Shown in pieces: positions 45,345 to 58,339 of a stretch of DNA of 64,000 nucleotides. Origin of the DNA: Craterostigma plantagineum. Taxonomy: Eukaryota > Streptophyta > Magnoliopsida > Lamiales > Linderniaceae. Within the stretch, counting starts at the first letter, position 1; each line of letters opens with the position of its first letter. The notes beneath the pieces were generated by a model that did not search any database, had not been told where the DNA came from, and saw only the letters and a program-made list of their open reading frames with translations. The translations under genes were made by a program, and so were the position numbers. Location of the stretch: NCBI GenBank assembly GCA_027422505.1, contig JAPQWV010000418.1, positions 372,001 to 436,000 of the forward strand. The letters run 5' to 3'.

Positions 45345-48300
45345 TCAACATGCCTAATTTTCCGTCAAGGAATTGGAATCATTTTTCATCTAATGCGTTG
45401 GTGAAAATGTCGGCTAGTTGATATTCCATGTTCACAAAGTATATGTCAATGATGCCTTTTTCTACGTGATCTTTGATAAAGTGATATCTAATGTCTATGT
45501 GTTTCGTGCGTGAATGTTGAACAGGATTGCACGTAATTGCGATGGCACTTTGGCTATCACTATATATGGGTATGTTATTCAAATTGTACCCGTAATCTCG
45601 AAGCTGAGTCCGCATCCATAGCATCTGGGAGCAACAGCTGGCGGCTGCGACGTATTCAGCGTCAGCCGTCGAAGTTGAGATGCGATTTTGCTTTTTGGAT
45701 GACCAACAGACTAGCTTTTAGCCTAGAAATTGAGCGGCACCAGAGGTGCTTTTCTTGTCCATTCGCAACCTGCATAATCAGCTTGTCCATTCTTTGGGAT
45801 CGGCTTGAAAGCGGGCACAAAGGCTAGCAAACATGATATCCAGTCAACTAGAAGTGAGGTAGAGAAGAGATCCAATTATGCTGCGATAGAGTGTGATGTC
45901 GACCGATTTTCCTGTGGGATCGGCATCCAACTTGCAGCTTGTTGACATGGGAGTGCTGAGAGGCTTGCTCTGATCTTGATGGAACCTTTTCAGGATGTCA
46001 TTGATATATTTTGTTTGACTGATAAATATCCCATCATTGAGCTGCCTGACTTGAAGTCTTAGGAAAAATTGCATCTCTTCCATGTAGCTCATTTTGAATT
46101 TACACTTTATGAGATCTCCAAACTTCTTGCAAAGCTGTGGATTTGTTAAACCGAAAATGATGTCGTCGACGTAAACTTGAACGACCATCAGATCCTTGTC
46201 TTACCATTTGATGAAGAGGGTCGTATCGATTGTTCCACGAATAAATCCAAACACTACGAGAAAGTCATACAGGACATCATACCAAGCACGTGGTGCTTGT
46301 TTTGGTCCGTAGAGAGCTTTATCCAATCAATAGACGTGATTGGGATGTTCTTGATAACGTAGCCGTCTGGCTGAGTGACATAGACTTCTTCTTTAAGTAC
46401 GCCATTGAGAAAGGCGGTTTTAACGTCCATTCGATAGACCTTGAAGGCTTTATGAGCCGCGTAAGCCAATAAAAGACGAATGGCTTCAATTCGGGCAACA
46501 GAAGCATACGTTTCGTCGTAGTCAATGCCTTCCTGTTGATTGTATCCCTTAGCAACTAATCGTGCCTTGTTCCTGATCACTTCGCCATCTTCATTTTTTT
46601 TATTAATTACCCATTTTGTTCCAATGATAGTTTTCCCATGCGGACGGGGTACTAATTTCCACACTTGAAGACGTTCGAATTGGTTGATTTCCTCTTGCAT
46701 TGCAATAATCCAATCCGGGTCTTGTAGTGCGTCTGCTACCTTAGTGGGCTCATTTTGGCTTAAGAAACAACTGAAAAGACTGTGTTGATGTCATGTCCTT
46801 ACTCCGCTTGAAGGATCGCCAATTATCTGATCAACTGGGTGAGCTCCAGTCCACTTGCACTCATGTGGCAAAGCTGAAAATGATGCATCAGCCAGTTGTG
46901 GATCTAGATTTCCAAGGATCTCTGATTGTTCATTAGTGTGAGGATGTTCGAAATCTGCACTAGGAGGGAGCGACTCTGATGATTATTCCTCAACACTCAC
47001 GGTAGGTTCTTCATTGTTTTGTGGCAAATCTGAATCGGGTAAGGTAGTGACTGTTGAAGAACTTGGTACATCGGTCTCGTCGGGATTATGATTGACGGTG
47101 ACTGGCGGATGTAGAGACTCAAAGAGGGAATCCAAGTCTTCTAACACAAGTCTTAGAGCTTCGTCTGGCGGTGATTGCTGATTTGTTGCCATCTTCTGTC
47201 GGCTTTGTGCCAACACACCAGTGAATACGGGTTCTGAGATGTTGTTTTCAGAAGCCAATGAGTTGAGCACGGGTCCTGAACTGTTTTGTTCAGAAGCCAT
47301 TTCGTTCACTTCGTGAAAAGTGACGTTGTAGCTTTCCTTAATCATGCGGGTGGACTTGATGTATACTCGGTACGCTTTTGATGTTGAAGAATAACCGACG
47401 AAAGTTGCTTCGAATGCTTCAGGGTCGAACTTTGCATGTTGCTCTCTGTCGTTCGCCACAAAGCACTTGCACCCAAAGACTTTAAAGAATGAGATGTTGG
47501 GTACTCTTTTATTTACAATTTCGTACGGAATTTTGTTGAACCATTTGTGAACCACCGTCCTGTTTCGGGTAAACAAGCGGTATTTACTGCTTCAGCCCAA
47601 AGAAAATGTGGAAGACCAGAATGAATCAGCATTGTACGAGCGGCTTCCACTAGAGTTTTGTTTTCCCTTTCAACGAACCCATTTTGTTGAGGTGTTTTTG
47701 CGGCTGAGAATTGTTGACTTATTCCAAGCTTCTGATAAAACTCACTGAGATATTGGTTCATGAACTCAGTGCCGTTGTCTGTCCGAATAACTTGAATAGT
47801 CTGTTGCAGCAGATTCTGAGCAGTGTTCACAAATTGATAATCAAGTCCCCTGTCTCATCTTTGGTTCGGAGGAACTTTGTCCAAGTGTAGCGAGAGAAGT
47901 CATCGACGATTACTAGCACGTGCTCGGGTCCACTGATACTCTGTGTCTGCATTGGCCTACAGAGGTCTATGTGGATTAGTTCCAATGGTCGAGAGGTAGA
48001 CGCAATTTGTTTGACTTGATGAGATGCTCGCTTCATTTTCCCTAATTGACATGCCGAACAATGATGCTACTTTTGTAGTAGTATGGTTGGAAGACCGTGA
48101 ACCAACTTTTTCGTAGAAAGGCATTGGAGAGCTTTCATATTTAGATGAGACATTCGTTGATGCCATAAGCTGTTCCTCTGTAAAACAGTCTGAGAGATGA
48201 GGCATACAGCTGGCGAGGGCCGCACAGACGTCAGGTTGATCGTGTAAAGATTGGACTTCCGAAGTCCGAAGAGGTGTTCTATGTCCTGACTGTCCAAACT

Positions 48301-48938
48301 TCTGCACCGATCATTGTGGAAGACCACTTGAAATCCTTTATCACAGAACTGACCTATGCTGAACAAGTTATGGCAGAGGCCTTCGACATAAGAGACATCT
48401 TTTATCGTCAGATTTTCCATTATAATATCCCCACATCCAAGAATGGGAGCTGACACATTGTTTCCGAATCTGACTTTGCCGTTTGGTCGGTCTTTGTAGT
48501 TGCTCCGCAGCTCTTGATTTCCAGTCATGTGTGTGTAGCAACCAGAGTCGAGGTACCACACATGATGGATATGCAAAGACAAGTTAGGGAGCTTAGGTAC
48601 CCACTTAAGCATGGTCCTCTCAAATTAGCAGATATAGATTTAGGTTCGGATACGGTTCCTAAATTATTTCTTGAGGGAGTTTTAATCACCCATTTCGCTT
48701 TTGGAGAAGTGGGTTTGGGTGTAGCCTCTTTAGGTGACTTGGCCTTTTCGGGTTTTGTCGTCCTAGGCGGAGATTTAGGAACCCATTTGGGTTGAACCTT
48801 GCAGGGAAGGTTAATTTCAGCACGTACAAATGCGTTGGTAGGCTTGACCAAGGAAAAGATCTTTTCTTTTGATAATCTCATAAGCTGCTTGGGGGACTCA
48901 ATCTTCACGGGATACCTTAGGTGAGTACAGGCATGCAC
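45345..48938 (-). pseudogene. Element B pol: protease, integrase, reverse transcriptase, RNase H
   Basis: WVPK-rich linker (48938-48600), protease WYLDSGCYTHMTG (48500-48560), integrase HHCC finger (about 48160-48040, interrupted by a stop near 48067), core with all three catalytic positions readable (HIDLC near 47965, TDNGTEF near 47770, QNGFVEREN near 47690), reverse transcriptase with [24 protein letters not shown] (46400-46700) and YVDDIIFG (46150-46170), and RNase H ending with HSRTKHIDIRYHFI and QLADIF (45379-45624). Breaks lie near 48525, 48067, 47830, 47540, 46980-46700, 46254, 45844 and 45379. The TDADYAG part of RNase H is missing (short deletion near 45770). Confidence 0.9.
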
Positions 48939-50209
48939 AGTGCCATAATATTTTTTTATGGCTGAACTTGTTTCCTACGGGTCTTCCTAGTGGCATTTGT
49001 TTCAGAATGGCTATTATTAGCTTCAGATGTAGAGCCAATTTCGAAATTAGTGCTTCTAAAAATGATAGGCTATAGAGTACATGTAGAAGCAGTTATTTGA
49101 AGCGAAAAATGACTCTTTTATTTCTACGAGTGTCATTTATTTGTACAGAAGGAGCAACATTCTTAGATATACTCGAATCTACTAGCTCCTTCTTAATACT
49201 AGACATTCTCGCCTTCGGTTCTAGTGCTTGCCCTACACTCCCTGTAAACGTAGGTAAAATAGATTTTAGTCTTAGCACTTTTAACAGAATTATCAATGCA
49301 CTTTTGATCTTTCAAAGGTGATTTTTTGATTTTTCACGCTTTGCTTAGTAGCATGAGAGGTAGTTTGGGAAGGTGAGGAAGCTTTGAGATTTTCCATCTC
49401 TTTTAAGAACCTTTTCTTTTCAGCTTCGAAATTCTCTCTTTCTTTACTTAATTTGGCTTGAGCTTCCTCTATCTGTTTTATTATAGGAGGTTTGTAGAGA
49501 GAATTTATAATGAACGTCTTTGACTTCCTCGTAGTGTGTTTCAGATTCAGGAGGTTGAACTAAATCAGAGACAGGTGTTAAAGATGGTTTCATATTTTTG
49601 TCTCTTTCATTTAGTTCTGTGTAGTCAAAGGGGATTTCAGGCCCATGTGAGGCTCTACTCTTAGACGAATCGAAAGTACTTTGCTTTGTCGCTTCAGTGA
49701 AATTGTTAAGAGAGGTTACTCCTAAACCCTTGTTCTTAATATCATATATTTCTTTCTTCCGTAGAACACGTGGGTTAGTGAAAGCTATGCCTTCTATTGG
49801 ATTATAAAATTCTGTATCCTTGGGCTGGTTTAGAAATATTGTCTGCTAAGAATGTCCCCTACGCATAAGAATAACATCTAATTTCTTAATTATTGCATAT
49901 AACTTCTTTCGTTCCTCACCTAGGAGAGCATAATTATTTCCTACCGTCAGTTTAGCAGCTTGACAGGCATCAAGTTCTTTACTAAGCTAACTAACCTTCG
50001 CATTAGATATTTCTAATTGAACCTCTAAGTTAGTAATCTTAGTGGTAGCTTTGGTTATCCTACAATTTAGGGTGGGTTTCTCATTGAGATTCATATCCAA
50101 GCAAATGTAGTTATTTGCTAGCCTATCTTCTAATTCTTTAATCTTTCGCTATGCTTTCCTATTTGAGGTTGACTAGTCTCTCTAGAATGTAGGCTCTTAG
50201 TAAGTTCTT
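48939..50209 (-). pseudogene. Element B gag-protease spacer
   Basis: Decayed Lys/Glu/Ser-rich coiled-coil linker with many stops; similar in position and wording to 23856-25643. No enzyme motif. An AT-rich stretch at 49080-49330 holds only short spurious ORFs. Confidence 0.65.
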
Positions 50210-51636
50210 CTATTTTAGCAATAGAGCTTCTAAGTTCTGATTCGAGACTATTTGTCTTCTCCTGAGACTAGAAATTTTATCCTCTACTTCCTTAATACTT
50301 TTCTGCTCACGTTTCATGTTAGCATATTGTTTTTTATATGATTCTAACATGGTCAATAATGTGGAAGAAGAGTCTAACTCTTGTGATGAGGTGGATGCGT
50401 TATCTTCGTCCTTCTGGTTGGATGTTTCGGCGTCGCTGTCGTCGTCAAGACGTGCCATGAGGGCAAGATTCTCGTCTTTAGAGCTAGACGTGTTTTCGAG
50501 CCAATGGTCCTGCTCTGCCATGAAGGCTACTCCTGCTTCCTCCTGCTTCGTGAGTTGAAGCTTGTTGGAGTAGTAATTAGCATCTCTTTTCTTGGGAAGA
50601 GTGCATTCTCTGGCAAAATGACCAGGCTTGCCACAATTGAGGCACTTGTTGGGCTCTTTCATATTCTTAACTTCGGAGCTCTCTGGTGCATGTTCCTTGT
50701 TCTTAGAGCTTGAGGTCCGAAGTTTGTTGGCCGAGGATGAGGACTTCTTCTTGAAGTATTTTTTGCTCATCATTTTTCTGATTAAGGCAACCTGCTTCCC
50801 TAGAGCCTTCATGCTTGGCTCGACGTCTGATTCTGATTCTTCTTCTGACTCTGATGAGGAGGGAGGCCTAACGATCTTTTCTTTGCGAGGCTTTGTTCCA
50901 CGCTTCTCTGAGACTAGAGCAACGGTGTTGTCAACCTACTTGACCTTCTGCTCTCAGTGAGTCTCGCAAACATCTTCCTCGTGTTGGCGAGATTATCAAA
51001 GACTGCATGAATATCCAACTCCTCCATATCTTTGTTTTGTCTAAGTTGAGTGGATATCGTTTTCCAGTCCGAGGGCAGAGAGGATAGAAATCTGATACTT
51101 GTTTCCATGTTCGTCTTCAAGATTTCTATCTTCCTCATCTCGTTGAGAAGAGTGAGGTATCTCTGATATACATCGTATAGGCTCTCTTCTTGCTTTGCTT
51201 TGAAGGAGTCATAAGCAGTGAGAATATTCGCCTTTTTGGCCTTGATGCCTACTTCCGTCCTCTGCATCATCCTATGCAACTCATCCCACATTCCCTTAGC
51301 CGTCGGAAGGCTGTCTATCTGTCTATAGATGTCATTAGGGATGCCTTGCATGAGTGTGTTCATGGCTATTGAATCAGCCTTCGCGCGGGCCTTTTCCTCG
51401 ATAGAGTACTCCCTAGGCTCCTTAAGTCGCCTAGTAGTGGGAATTTGAGGAGTAGTCGTGTCATCACCGGCTATGGTGACCCAAAACTGTGCAGGTCCCT
51501 CTTCGAGTGACTGCAATAAATTTTCAGCCTGATCTTTCAGAGCTGTGAAGTTTAGGAAGCGGCTTCTCCAAACTGTATATTTAGCGCGTTGCAAGATCGG
51601 CGGACGATTGTCGTTTCCTAGCGAGTATGCATCCAT
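50210..51636 (-). pseudogene. Element B gag with intact zinc knuckle
   Basis: Met at 51636 opens a 240-codon ORF (to 50914) carrying the UBN2-type gag domain, with GMWDELHRMMQRTEVG near residue 115. A frameshift near 50930-50980 separates it from the second piece (50812-50210, 200 codons), which holds KKYFKKKSSSSANKLRTSSS, a complete CCHC knuckle (CLNCGKPGHFAREC, about 50606-50650), an acidic region and the start of the coiled coil. Only one or two changes separate this gag from a continuous frame. Confidence 0.9.
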
Positions 51637-52338
51637 CTCTTCTTTGCCCCTTTTAGTTTTGTTGACGAAGGATCTTCGTTTGTTGTTTTGATGGATTTGA
51701 GCGATGCTACGTGCTTCACAAGTAGCAAATTAGTTAGTAGCGTTTGATATTAAAGCAGTCGCGAATTATTTTCGATTCTATCTTTAAATTTTCGATCGAA
51801 AATAATTCAGTCGTGATTAAAATGTATGTCACTGTTCTCGTGCGAGAAAGTGCGTCAGCGAGAAAATTTTAGAGAGAGAAAAATTTGTGCAAAAACTTTC
51901 GATCGAGAAAAATCTTTTAATCGTGAATTTATTTCGATCGCAAGAAACAGTACTTAAGGTAGGTTTCTCGCTTAGTCAGAATAAATTCGTTGACCGAAGA
52001 AGTTTTTCGATCGCAACTAATTTCCACTTGGTCAAACAGTATTAGTTGTGCCCGAAAAAAAGTTTCGATGGTAAGTTTTGCGACCGCAGAGGTCAAAATA
52101 GGTCTTCGTCAAAAAATTTTTTCGCTAAGTAACACTCCAAAACTTCTTCTACTAAAATCGTTCTTAGTAAAGACGATTTTGGTGCTGACTTAGTGTTCTG
52201 ATCGATAAAAATTTTCGCGCGGAGTTTTGCGATCGAGAAATTTCTGCGATCGAAAACTTTAGCGAGAAAAATTGAAGTTCCAAAATATAATTTTTCGATC
52301 CGAATTCTAACAATTTCGATTCAAAACAGAACGAACCT
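51637..52338 (-). other. Element B 5' leader (noncoding)
   Basis: About 300 bp shorter than the leader of element A. Dense in GATCGAGAAA/GATCGAAAA (51780-52270). No gene. Confidence 0.75.
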
Positions 52339-52349
52339 GCTCTGATACA
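52339..52349 (-). promoter_or_regulatory. Element B primer-binding site
   Basis: The plus strand reads GCTCTGATACA, one mismatch from the initiator Met tRNA complement, three bases inside the LTR. Confidence 0.85.
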
Positions 52350-52352
52350 ATT

Positions 52353-52702
52353 TGTTAGGTCCTCATTAGTCAACACAATCAATCCTAGACATGAATTCTA
52401 AGGAAATCGATAAAATTATTGAAATATGAATTTCGATCGAAAACCTTCACTTGAAGAACACGAGAGAGAATTCCTTTAGTGTGAGAAAGTTTTGCTGTTT
52501 CTCTCTCTAGAATTGAATTCGGCTGCCTTTCGGATTGATTCTCTAATTTTCTGTATATTTCTCAATGTGTGTACAACTATTTATACCAAACAAACTTGGT
52601 ATAAATATCAAACTAGTCCTAATCTAAGGACTCCTATACATAATGCCCCAAATTACAAGGACAACTAATGAAATCAAGCACAATTAAAATTGATACTCCA
52701 CA
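52353..52702 (-). repeat. Element B 5' LTR (350 bp)
   Basis: TGTTAGGTCC at the left and ACTCCACA at the right of the plus strand; aligned over its length with the LTRs at 3167 and 27954 but with many substitutions. The 30-base TATA inverted repeat is fully conserved at 52578-52607. The adjacent primer site shows it belongs to B rather than C. Confidence 0.85.
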
Positions 52703-53700
52703 ACCTTCTATGCTCAAGCTGAAGCTTCGCTTCTCCACGAGGCTATTGGAGATTATCGCAGGCGAAGTTCTTCTTGTTGGTTCTCGGGCCGATACCGCGC
52801 TCCTCTTTGCTTATTCCCTAGAGAGGATTTAGAGATTATCCTTTTGGAAAAGTTCACGGTTATGAAATTTGTACCCAAGGCTTCGCTCCTCTTCTCGTTT
52901 CCCGATATAAGACCGGATTATCTTTGGAGAAGTTCACCTCGAGGTACTCCTCTTTCCAGCCGTTCTGATGAGCGTACGAGGTTATCGGTGGAGAAGTTCA
53001 CAGCATGATCCGTGCCACCTTTTAAGAGTTTGTGATGTAGATAGTCGGAAGGCAGGTTCCTTTGGTCTACATTTTGTGCGTTGAGCAATGCCTTCTATTT
53101 TCATCTTTTCTGCTTTGTTTTTTATTTTCCTCCCCCTCCTTTTCTTGTTTGAACACCCCTCTGAAGAATATAGAAATTGGTTGAAGGCTTGGAATGAGTT
53201 TCAAATGAAGAAAAGGGAATCGGAGAAGGCTCAGAGTGGATGACTAGGGGCTAATGTAAGGGATAAAAATTTTATAAGGCCGAGTGAGGACTTACCTAAG
53301 TGCCCTTAACAATCTAAAGCAAGGCGAGTATGAAACCAAGAATCACTATTTAAGACAAGCAATTGATGTGCGACTCGCTCGAGAATAAATCCAAAGAGAA
53401 AAATTAAAAAGGCTAGAATCCTCACATATGTAAAGTCCGTGTCTAGTGGAGCAAACTAATGACTTAGACACAATAATACGATGTAGACCGACAAAATTTA
53501 AGCAATTAATCAGTCGCATGTCAGGGAAATCTAGTCGTTACCAGATCGAGCATCTTAAGGATATCATGATCCCCCTCATAGTATAGATATATGTATAATT
53601 TTTTTGGATTTATTATTAATTTTATTGTATTATATTTTTACTAAATGTTCACGTAAGATAGGGCAATTAATTTTCGAAAGCACATAGGAGAGAGCAGTAG
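52703..53700 (-). other. Element C 3' UTR, left part (noncoding)
   Basis: Holds the ~75-bp degenerate repeat block (52710-53020) and a CTCCCCCTCC run (53130) in the same order as in A and B, then AT-rich sequence up to RNase H. It stops at the LTR of B; the GATCGA-rich remainder is absent. Confidence 0.75.
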
Positions 53701-55533
53701 GATCAGGCAAAACACACATCACGGAAGATTCAACATACCTAATTTTCCGACAAGAAATTGGAAGCATTTTTGATCCATGCCTTGGGAAAATGTCGGCTAG
53801 TTGATACTCTGTGTTCACAAAGTACATATCAATAGTGCCTTTTTCTACGTGGTCCTTGATAAAGTGATATCTAATGTCTATGTGTTTCGTGCATGAGTGG
53901 TGAACAGGATTACATGTAATCGCAATGGCACTTTGGCTATCACTATAAATGGGTATATTATTTAAATTGTACCCATAACATGGAACTGACTCCTCATGCA
54001 CAGCATTTGAGAGCAACAGCTAGCGGCCGCGACCAATTCTGTTTCTTGGATGACCAACAGACCAGCTTTTTGCCTAGAAATTGTGTGCCACTGGATGTGC
54101 CTTTCCTGTCCATTCGGCAACCTGCATAGTCAGCATCAGTGTAGTTGATAAGTTTGAAGTTCGTTAGGATACCACAATCCTAAGGTAGATGTGCCCTTGA
54201 GGTAGCTCAAGATCCGCTTCACCGCAAGCATGTGAGATTCCTTGGGATCGGCTTGGAAACGGGCGCATAAACAGGTGGCAAACATGATGTCCGGCCGGCT
54301 TGAGGTGAGATAGAGAAGAGACCCAATGATGCTGCGATAAAGTGTGCTGTCGATCGCTTTTCTAGTGGGATCGGCATCGAACTTGCAGCTTGTTGACATA
54401 GGAGTGCTGAGAGGCTTGCTTTGATCTTGATGGAATTTCTTCAGAATATCCTTGATGTATTTCGTCTGACTGATGAAAATCCTATCGTCGAGCTGCCTGA
54501 CTTGAAGGACCAAGAGAACTGCGTCTCTCCCATGTGACTCATTTCAAACTTGCTCTTATTAAACCTCCAAACCTCTTGCGAAGCCGTGGATGTGTTGATC
54601 CGAAGATGATGTTGTCTACGTAAACTGGGATGACCATCAAGTCTTTGTCTTTCCATTTGATGAAGAGTGTTGTATCGATCGTTCCTCGGATGAATCCAGA
54701 CTTTATGACGAATTCGCTCAAGGCATCATACCAAGCACGTGGGGCTTGTTTTAGTCCTTAGAGAGCTTTATCCAATCGATAGACATGATCGGGATGTTCT
54801 AGGTCAACGAAGCCTTCTGGCTGAGCGACATAGACTTCCTCCTTTAACACGCCATTGAGAAAGGCGGTCTTAACGTTCATTTGGTAGACTTTGAAGTCTT
54901 TATGGATCGCATAAGCCAAGAAGGCAGATGGCTTCGATTCGGGCAACAGGAGCATACGCTTCGTCGTATTCAATGCCTTCCTGTTGATTGTAGCCCTTCG
55001 CAACCAATCTTGCTTTATTACTGATCACTTCTCCATCTTCATTTTTTTTTTGTTCTTGAATACCCATTTCGTCCCGATGATGGTTTTCCCATGCGGATGG
55101 GGTACTAATGTCCACATTTGAAGGCGTTCGAATTAGTTGCTCTCGTCTTGCATCGCAATTACTCAATCACTGTCCTTAAGTTAGTCTGCTGCCGTGGTTG
55201 GCTCGTTTTGGCTTAAGAAGCAACTGATAGTCCTTTCTGATGTCTTGTCCTTACTCCACTCGAAGGATCACCAATTATCTGATCAACTGGATGTGCTCGA
55301 GAGCGCATGAGGCAAAGCCGACCTAGAAGCATCAGCCATTTGTGGAGCGGGATCTCCAATGATCTGAGGCTGTTCAACTAGTTGAGGCAATTCAGTTTCA
55401 GCTGAGTTGAGCGACTCTGATGACATTTCCTCAACTTCCATGGTTGGATCTTGAACATTCTGAGGTAATTTTGAATCGGGTGAGGTGAGGGCATTTGAAG
55501 AACTTGGTATATCGGCTTGGTCTTGGGGAGGTT
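53701..55533 (-). pseudogene. Element C reverse transcriptase, RNase H and linker
   Basis: From right to left: Pro/Ser/Glu-rich linker (55533-55283), [26 protein letters not shown] fingers (54960-55060), [10 protein letters not shown] (54870), a broken YVDD region reading YVDNIIFG (54612-54640), LYRSIIGSLLYLTSSRPDIMF (54290-54340), and RNase H with DSQSAIAI and KHIDIRYHFI (53800-53960). At least six frame changes occur, and the active-site YVDD has Asn at the second Asp, so the enzyme is dead. Confidence 0.88.
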
Positions 55534-58304
55534 TGTAGAACCCGAGCCCCATAAGCTAGTTTGGCCAATAACTTCACGTGCACGATTTATGCTTATGCGA
55601 TTTAATAAATTTGTGTAGCACGTTTTATGTCTATTTCACTACATGAATTTCGTGAATTAATTATGTGCCTGTGCGATTGTGTGAATATTGGTGCATTCAA
55701 TTAGTGCTTAGGTGACTTTATTTGTTTCGTGTATCTAATTTCATGCTTAGATAATATCTAGTAAGGATTTTCGAATAGGGTAAAGGAAATTGGGGTAATA
55801 AAATTGGTAAGGAAAGAAGTTGGGTTATATTTGTAATTGGGCTTAGATCTAAACTTAGGCCCAAATCCTTAAAAATAAACCTTAGCAACATCCTTCCTTA
55901 GATTAAGGAGAAATCACGTCAACCTATATCTAAGCACCCATACCTTGATAGCTAAAAATATCTAGATCATCTTTCACACTAAGAAACGATAACTAGAGAG
56001 AAGTAGGAAAATCGACTTGGAGCATTAGAAAATGTATGAAATCTTTCTAAGGTTCTTACGTTTTTAGCTTATGATTTAGACTCTAGATGTTAAGGTAACA
56101 TGTTTAACAAGTTAAAACACTATAAATAAGCATAAACTCGTATTCTATGATAATCGAGGCTTTAGGGTTTTTAGGTTCTTAGGGTATTCATCGTGTTTTA
56201 GAAAAGTGGACATTTAGATCGAAAGGTTTTGAGGTTTCACGGGTTGCAAGGTGTTTTGGCACGTTAAGGGTTGTAAAATGGGGACTTCTTGAACTCTAGT
56301 TCACAAACCGTAGGCGTGATGAGGTTCGCCAACCACATAACAGTCGCGAACTAAAATTTAGACTTATAATAGTTTGCAAAGTGAGTGAGCAAAACTGAAC
56401 ATGGCGAAACAATAACACTTCGTGAAATACAAATGTCACGAACTGAGAAGTTCGCGAATTCAAAGGGGCTTCCATGCATGAATTCGCGAAGTATGTAGGA
56501 AGGGGTAGAACTTGGCGAACCCCAATTCGTAAACCTAAAACATGGCGAACTCTAAGCCTTAGGATGAATTTTGCGAACCCGTAGAAACACTTGGCGAATC
56601 GATCATGAGTTCACGAAGTGAAAGAGAGGGTTGCGAACTAGGTTCGCGAACTCGATGTGAAATGAAAGACCTCGCAAGGTTAGGGTCACAAACCATGAGA
56701 AGATCACGAACCCCACTTAAGTTCAGTTCGTGAAGTTGATGAACTTGGCGAATCTTTCTTCACGAATTGAGAGAGAGCTTCACGAATTGATTGTAAAGTA
56801 TGGTTAGTAAGTGGCGAATTGTGAGAATGTAGAACTTGTTCGCGAACCATGAGATAGAAAGTACCTTTCACAAATCCATAGTTAGTTGGCGAATTAGAGG
56901 GAACTTCGCGAATCATGTAGATTGGCGAATCACTTCACGAGTTGGATAAAGGTACTTCGCGAACTATATAAGTTCACGAATTAAGTGTAAGAAATAGAAC
57001 TTCACAAATGTAGGTTTAAAGCATTTCGCGGGTCGAGTAAGTCACGAACTCGAAGTTTGTCTTAATGAGTTCACGAAAGTAGGTTTCACGAATTAGGGTT
57101 CTGCACGAATGATGTTTCCGAACTATAAACCAAGTCACATTGCGTGAACCTAAACTAGGCTGGCGAACTCATAGATTTTGGAACCTGGAGACAATTCGTG
57201 AACTAGGTATTAAGAACTTTATTTCGCGAATTGTACGAATATTTGGAGAATTGTATGTAATATAAAGGATATTTCACGGAATGTGAGTACATGAAGAACT
57301 TTACGAATCGAATCAACTTAGTGAACTACATAAGTTCACGAAACTAAGTGAGTTTGGCGAACTCATGGACTCATGATAGTGTGACCTATACCTCACGAAC
57401 TATATAAGTTCGCAAATTGTAACGGGTTAGTTAACTTACGAATCATAAGTCTAAATTAATTCGGGAATTAAGTACAGTTCACGAGTTATGAACCTTCACG
57501 AATTTAAATTAACAACTACCTTTCAAATACCATGTTAAATATAATATTTCAATACTTATGAACTTCGAGCACTTAGAAGATTAAGTTGATTAAATACACT
57601 GACATTAAAAATTTTAGGCTTTAGGTCGAGAATTAGGGACTCCATTGAACCATAGCTAGTAATCTACGGACGACAGGTAAGAGGAGACTTCAATTCAACT
57701 ACAATACATAACCTGTATGTACATGATTTACGTGACTACGTGCTTTTATGACAGAATGTGAACTTTATATGACATGAATTATTTGATATTCATGATGACA
57801 CGACATGCATGTTAATATGCTTCACGACATGACCACGTGCATGCACGCCTGGTATAAAGGTCAGGACACGAGAGCGTGCATGAGTCAAGATCCCCCGTGA
57901 GCGATGTATATTTGCTGATATGGGCATCTGTGGTCGACTCAACTGTTGAGTCACCGCTCTCCTATGCTACCATGGTGGCGTTGATGCGCCCTCGACTATA
58001 TGAATGATGTTGGGTTGATGCCCATATGGCAGAAAGTGCGACCTGGAGGGTGCGACACGAGGGAACAAACTCGAGGTAGGCTGCCAGTGTGAAGCGTCCG
58101 CATGCCAGGCTGCACTGGGATTGAAAAGGCGCCCTGGGGAATGAAGGCAATTTGCGTGCACGGGTTAGCCTCTTAATGTGGAATGCTTTGGGATAGAAAA
58201 GGCATCGATGGCCTCTCAATTTGAACCACATTGGGATCGAAAAGGCGCCGAAAGACGAAATGCAAATTGCGAACTAGGGTTGCCTCTCAATGCATATACT
58301 GTCA

Positions 58305-58339
<35 letters not shown>

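Larger units (their letters stand above)
40988..52702 (-). mobile_element. Ty1/copia element B (about 11.7 kb, 5' LTR present, 3' end cut)
   Basis: Minus-strand order: 5' LTR (52702-52353), primer site, leader, gag, spacer, pol, a 3' UTR of about 3.9 kb, and a downstream accessory ORF fragment (41460-40988), where the gypsy-like LTR interrupts it. It is the best preserved of the three copia elements but still frameshifted. Its 5' LTR abuts the 3' UTR of element C, so B appears to have inserted into C. Confidence 0.85.

Noticed and set aside
52353..52702. 3' LTR of element C
   Set aside because: The primer-binding site on its left edge shows it is the 5' LTR of B, and C's 3' UTR is too short here and lacks a polypurine tract beside it.
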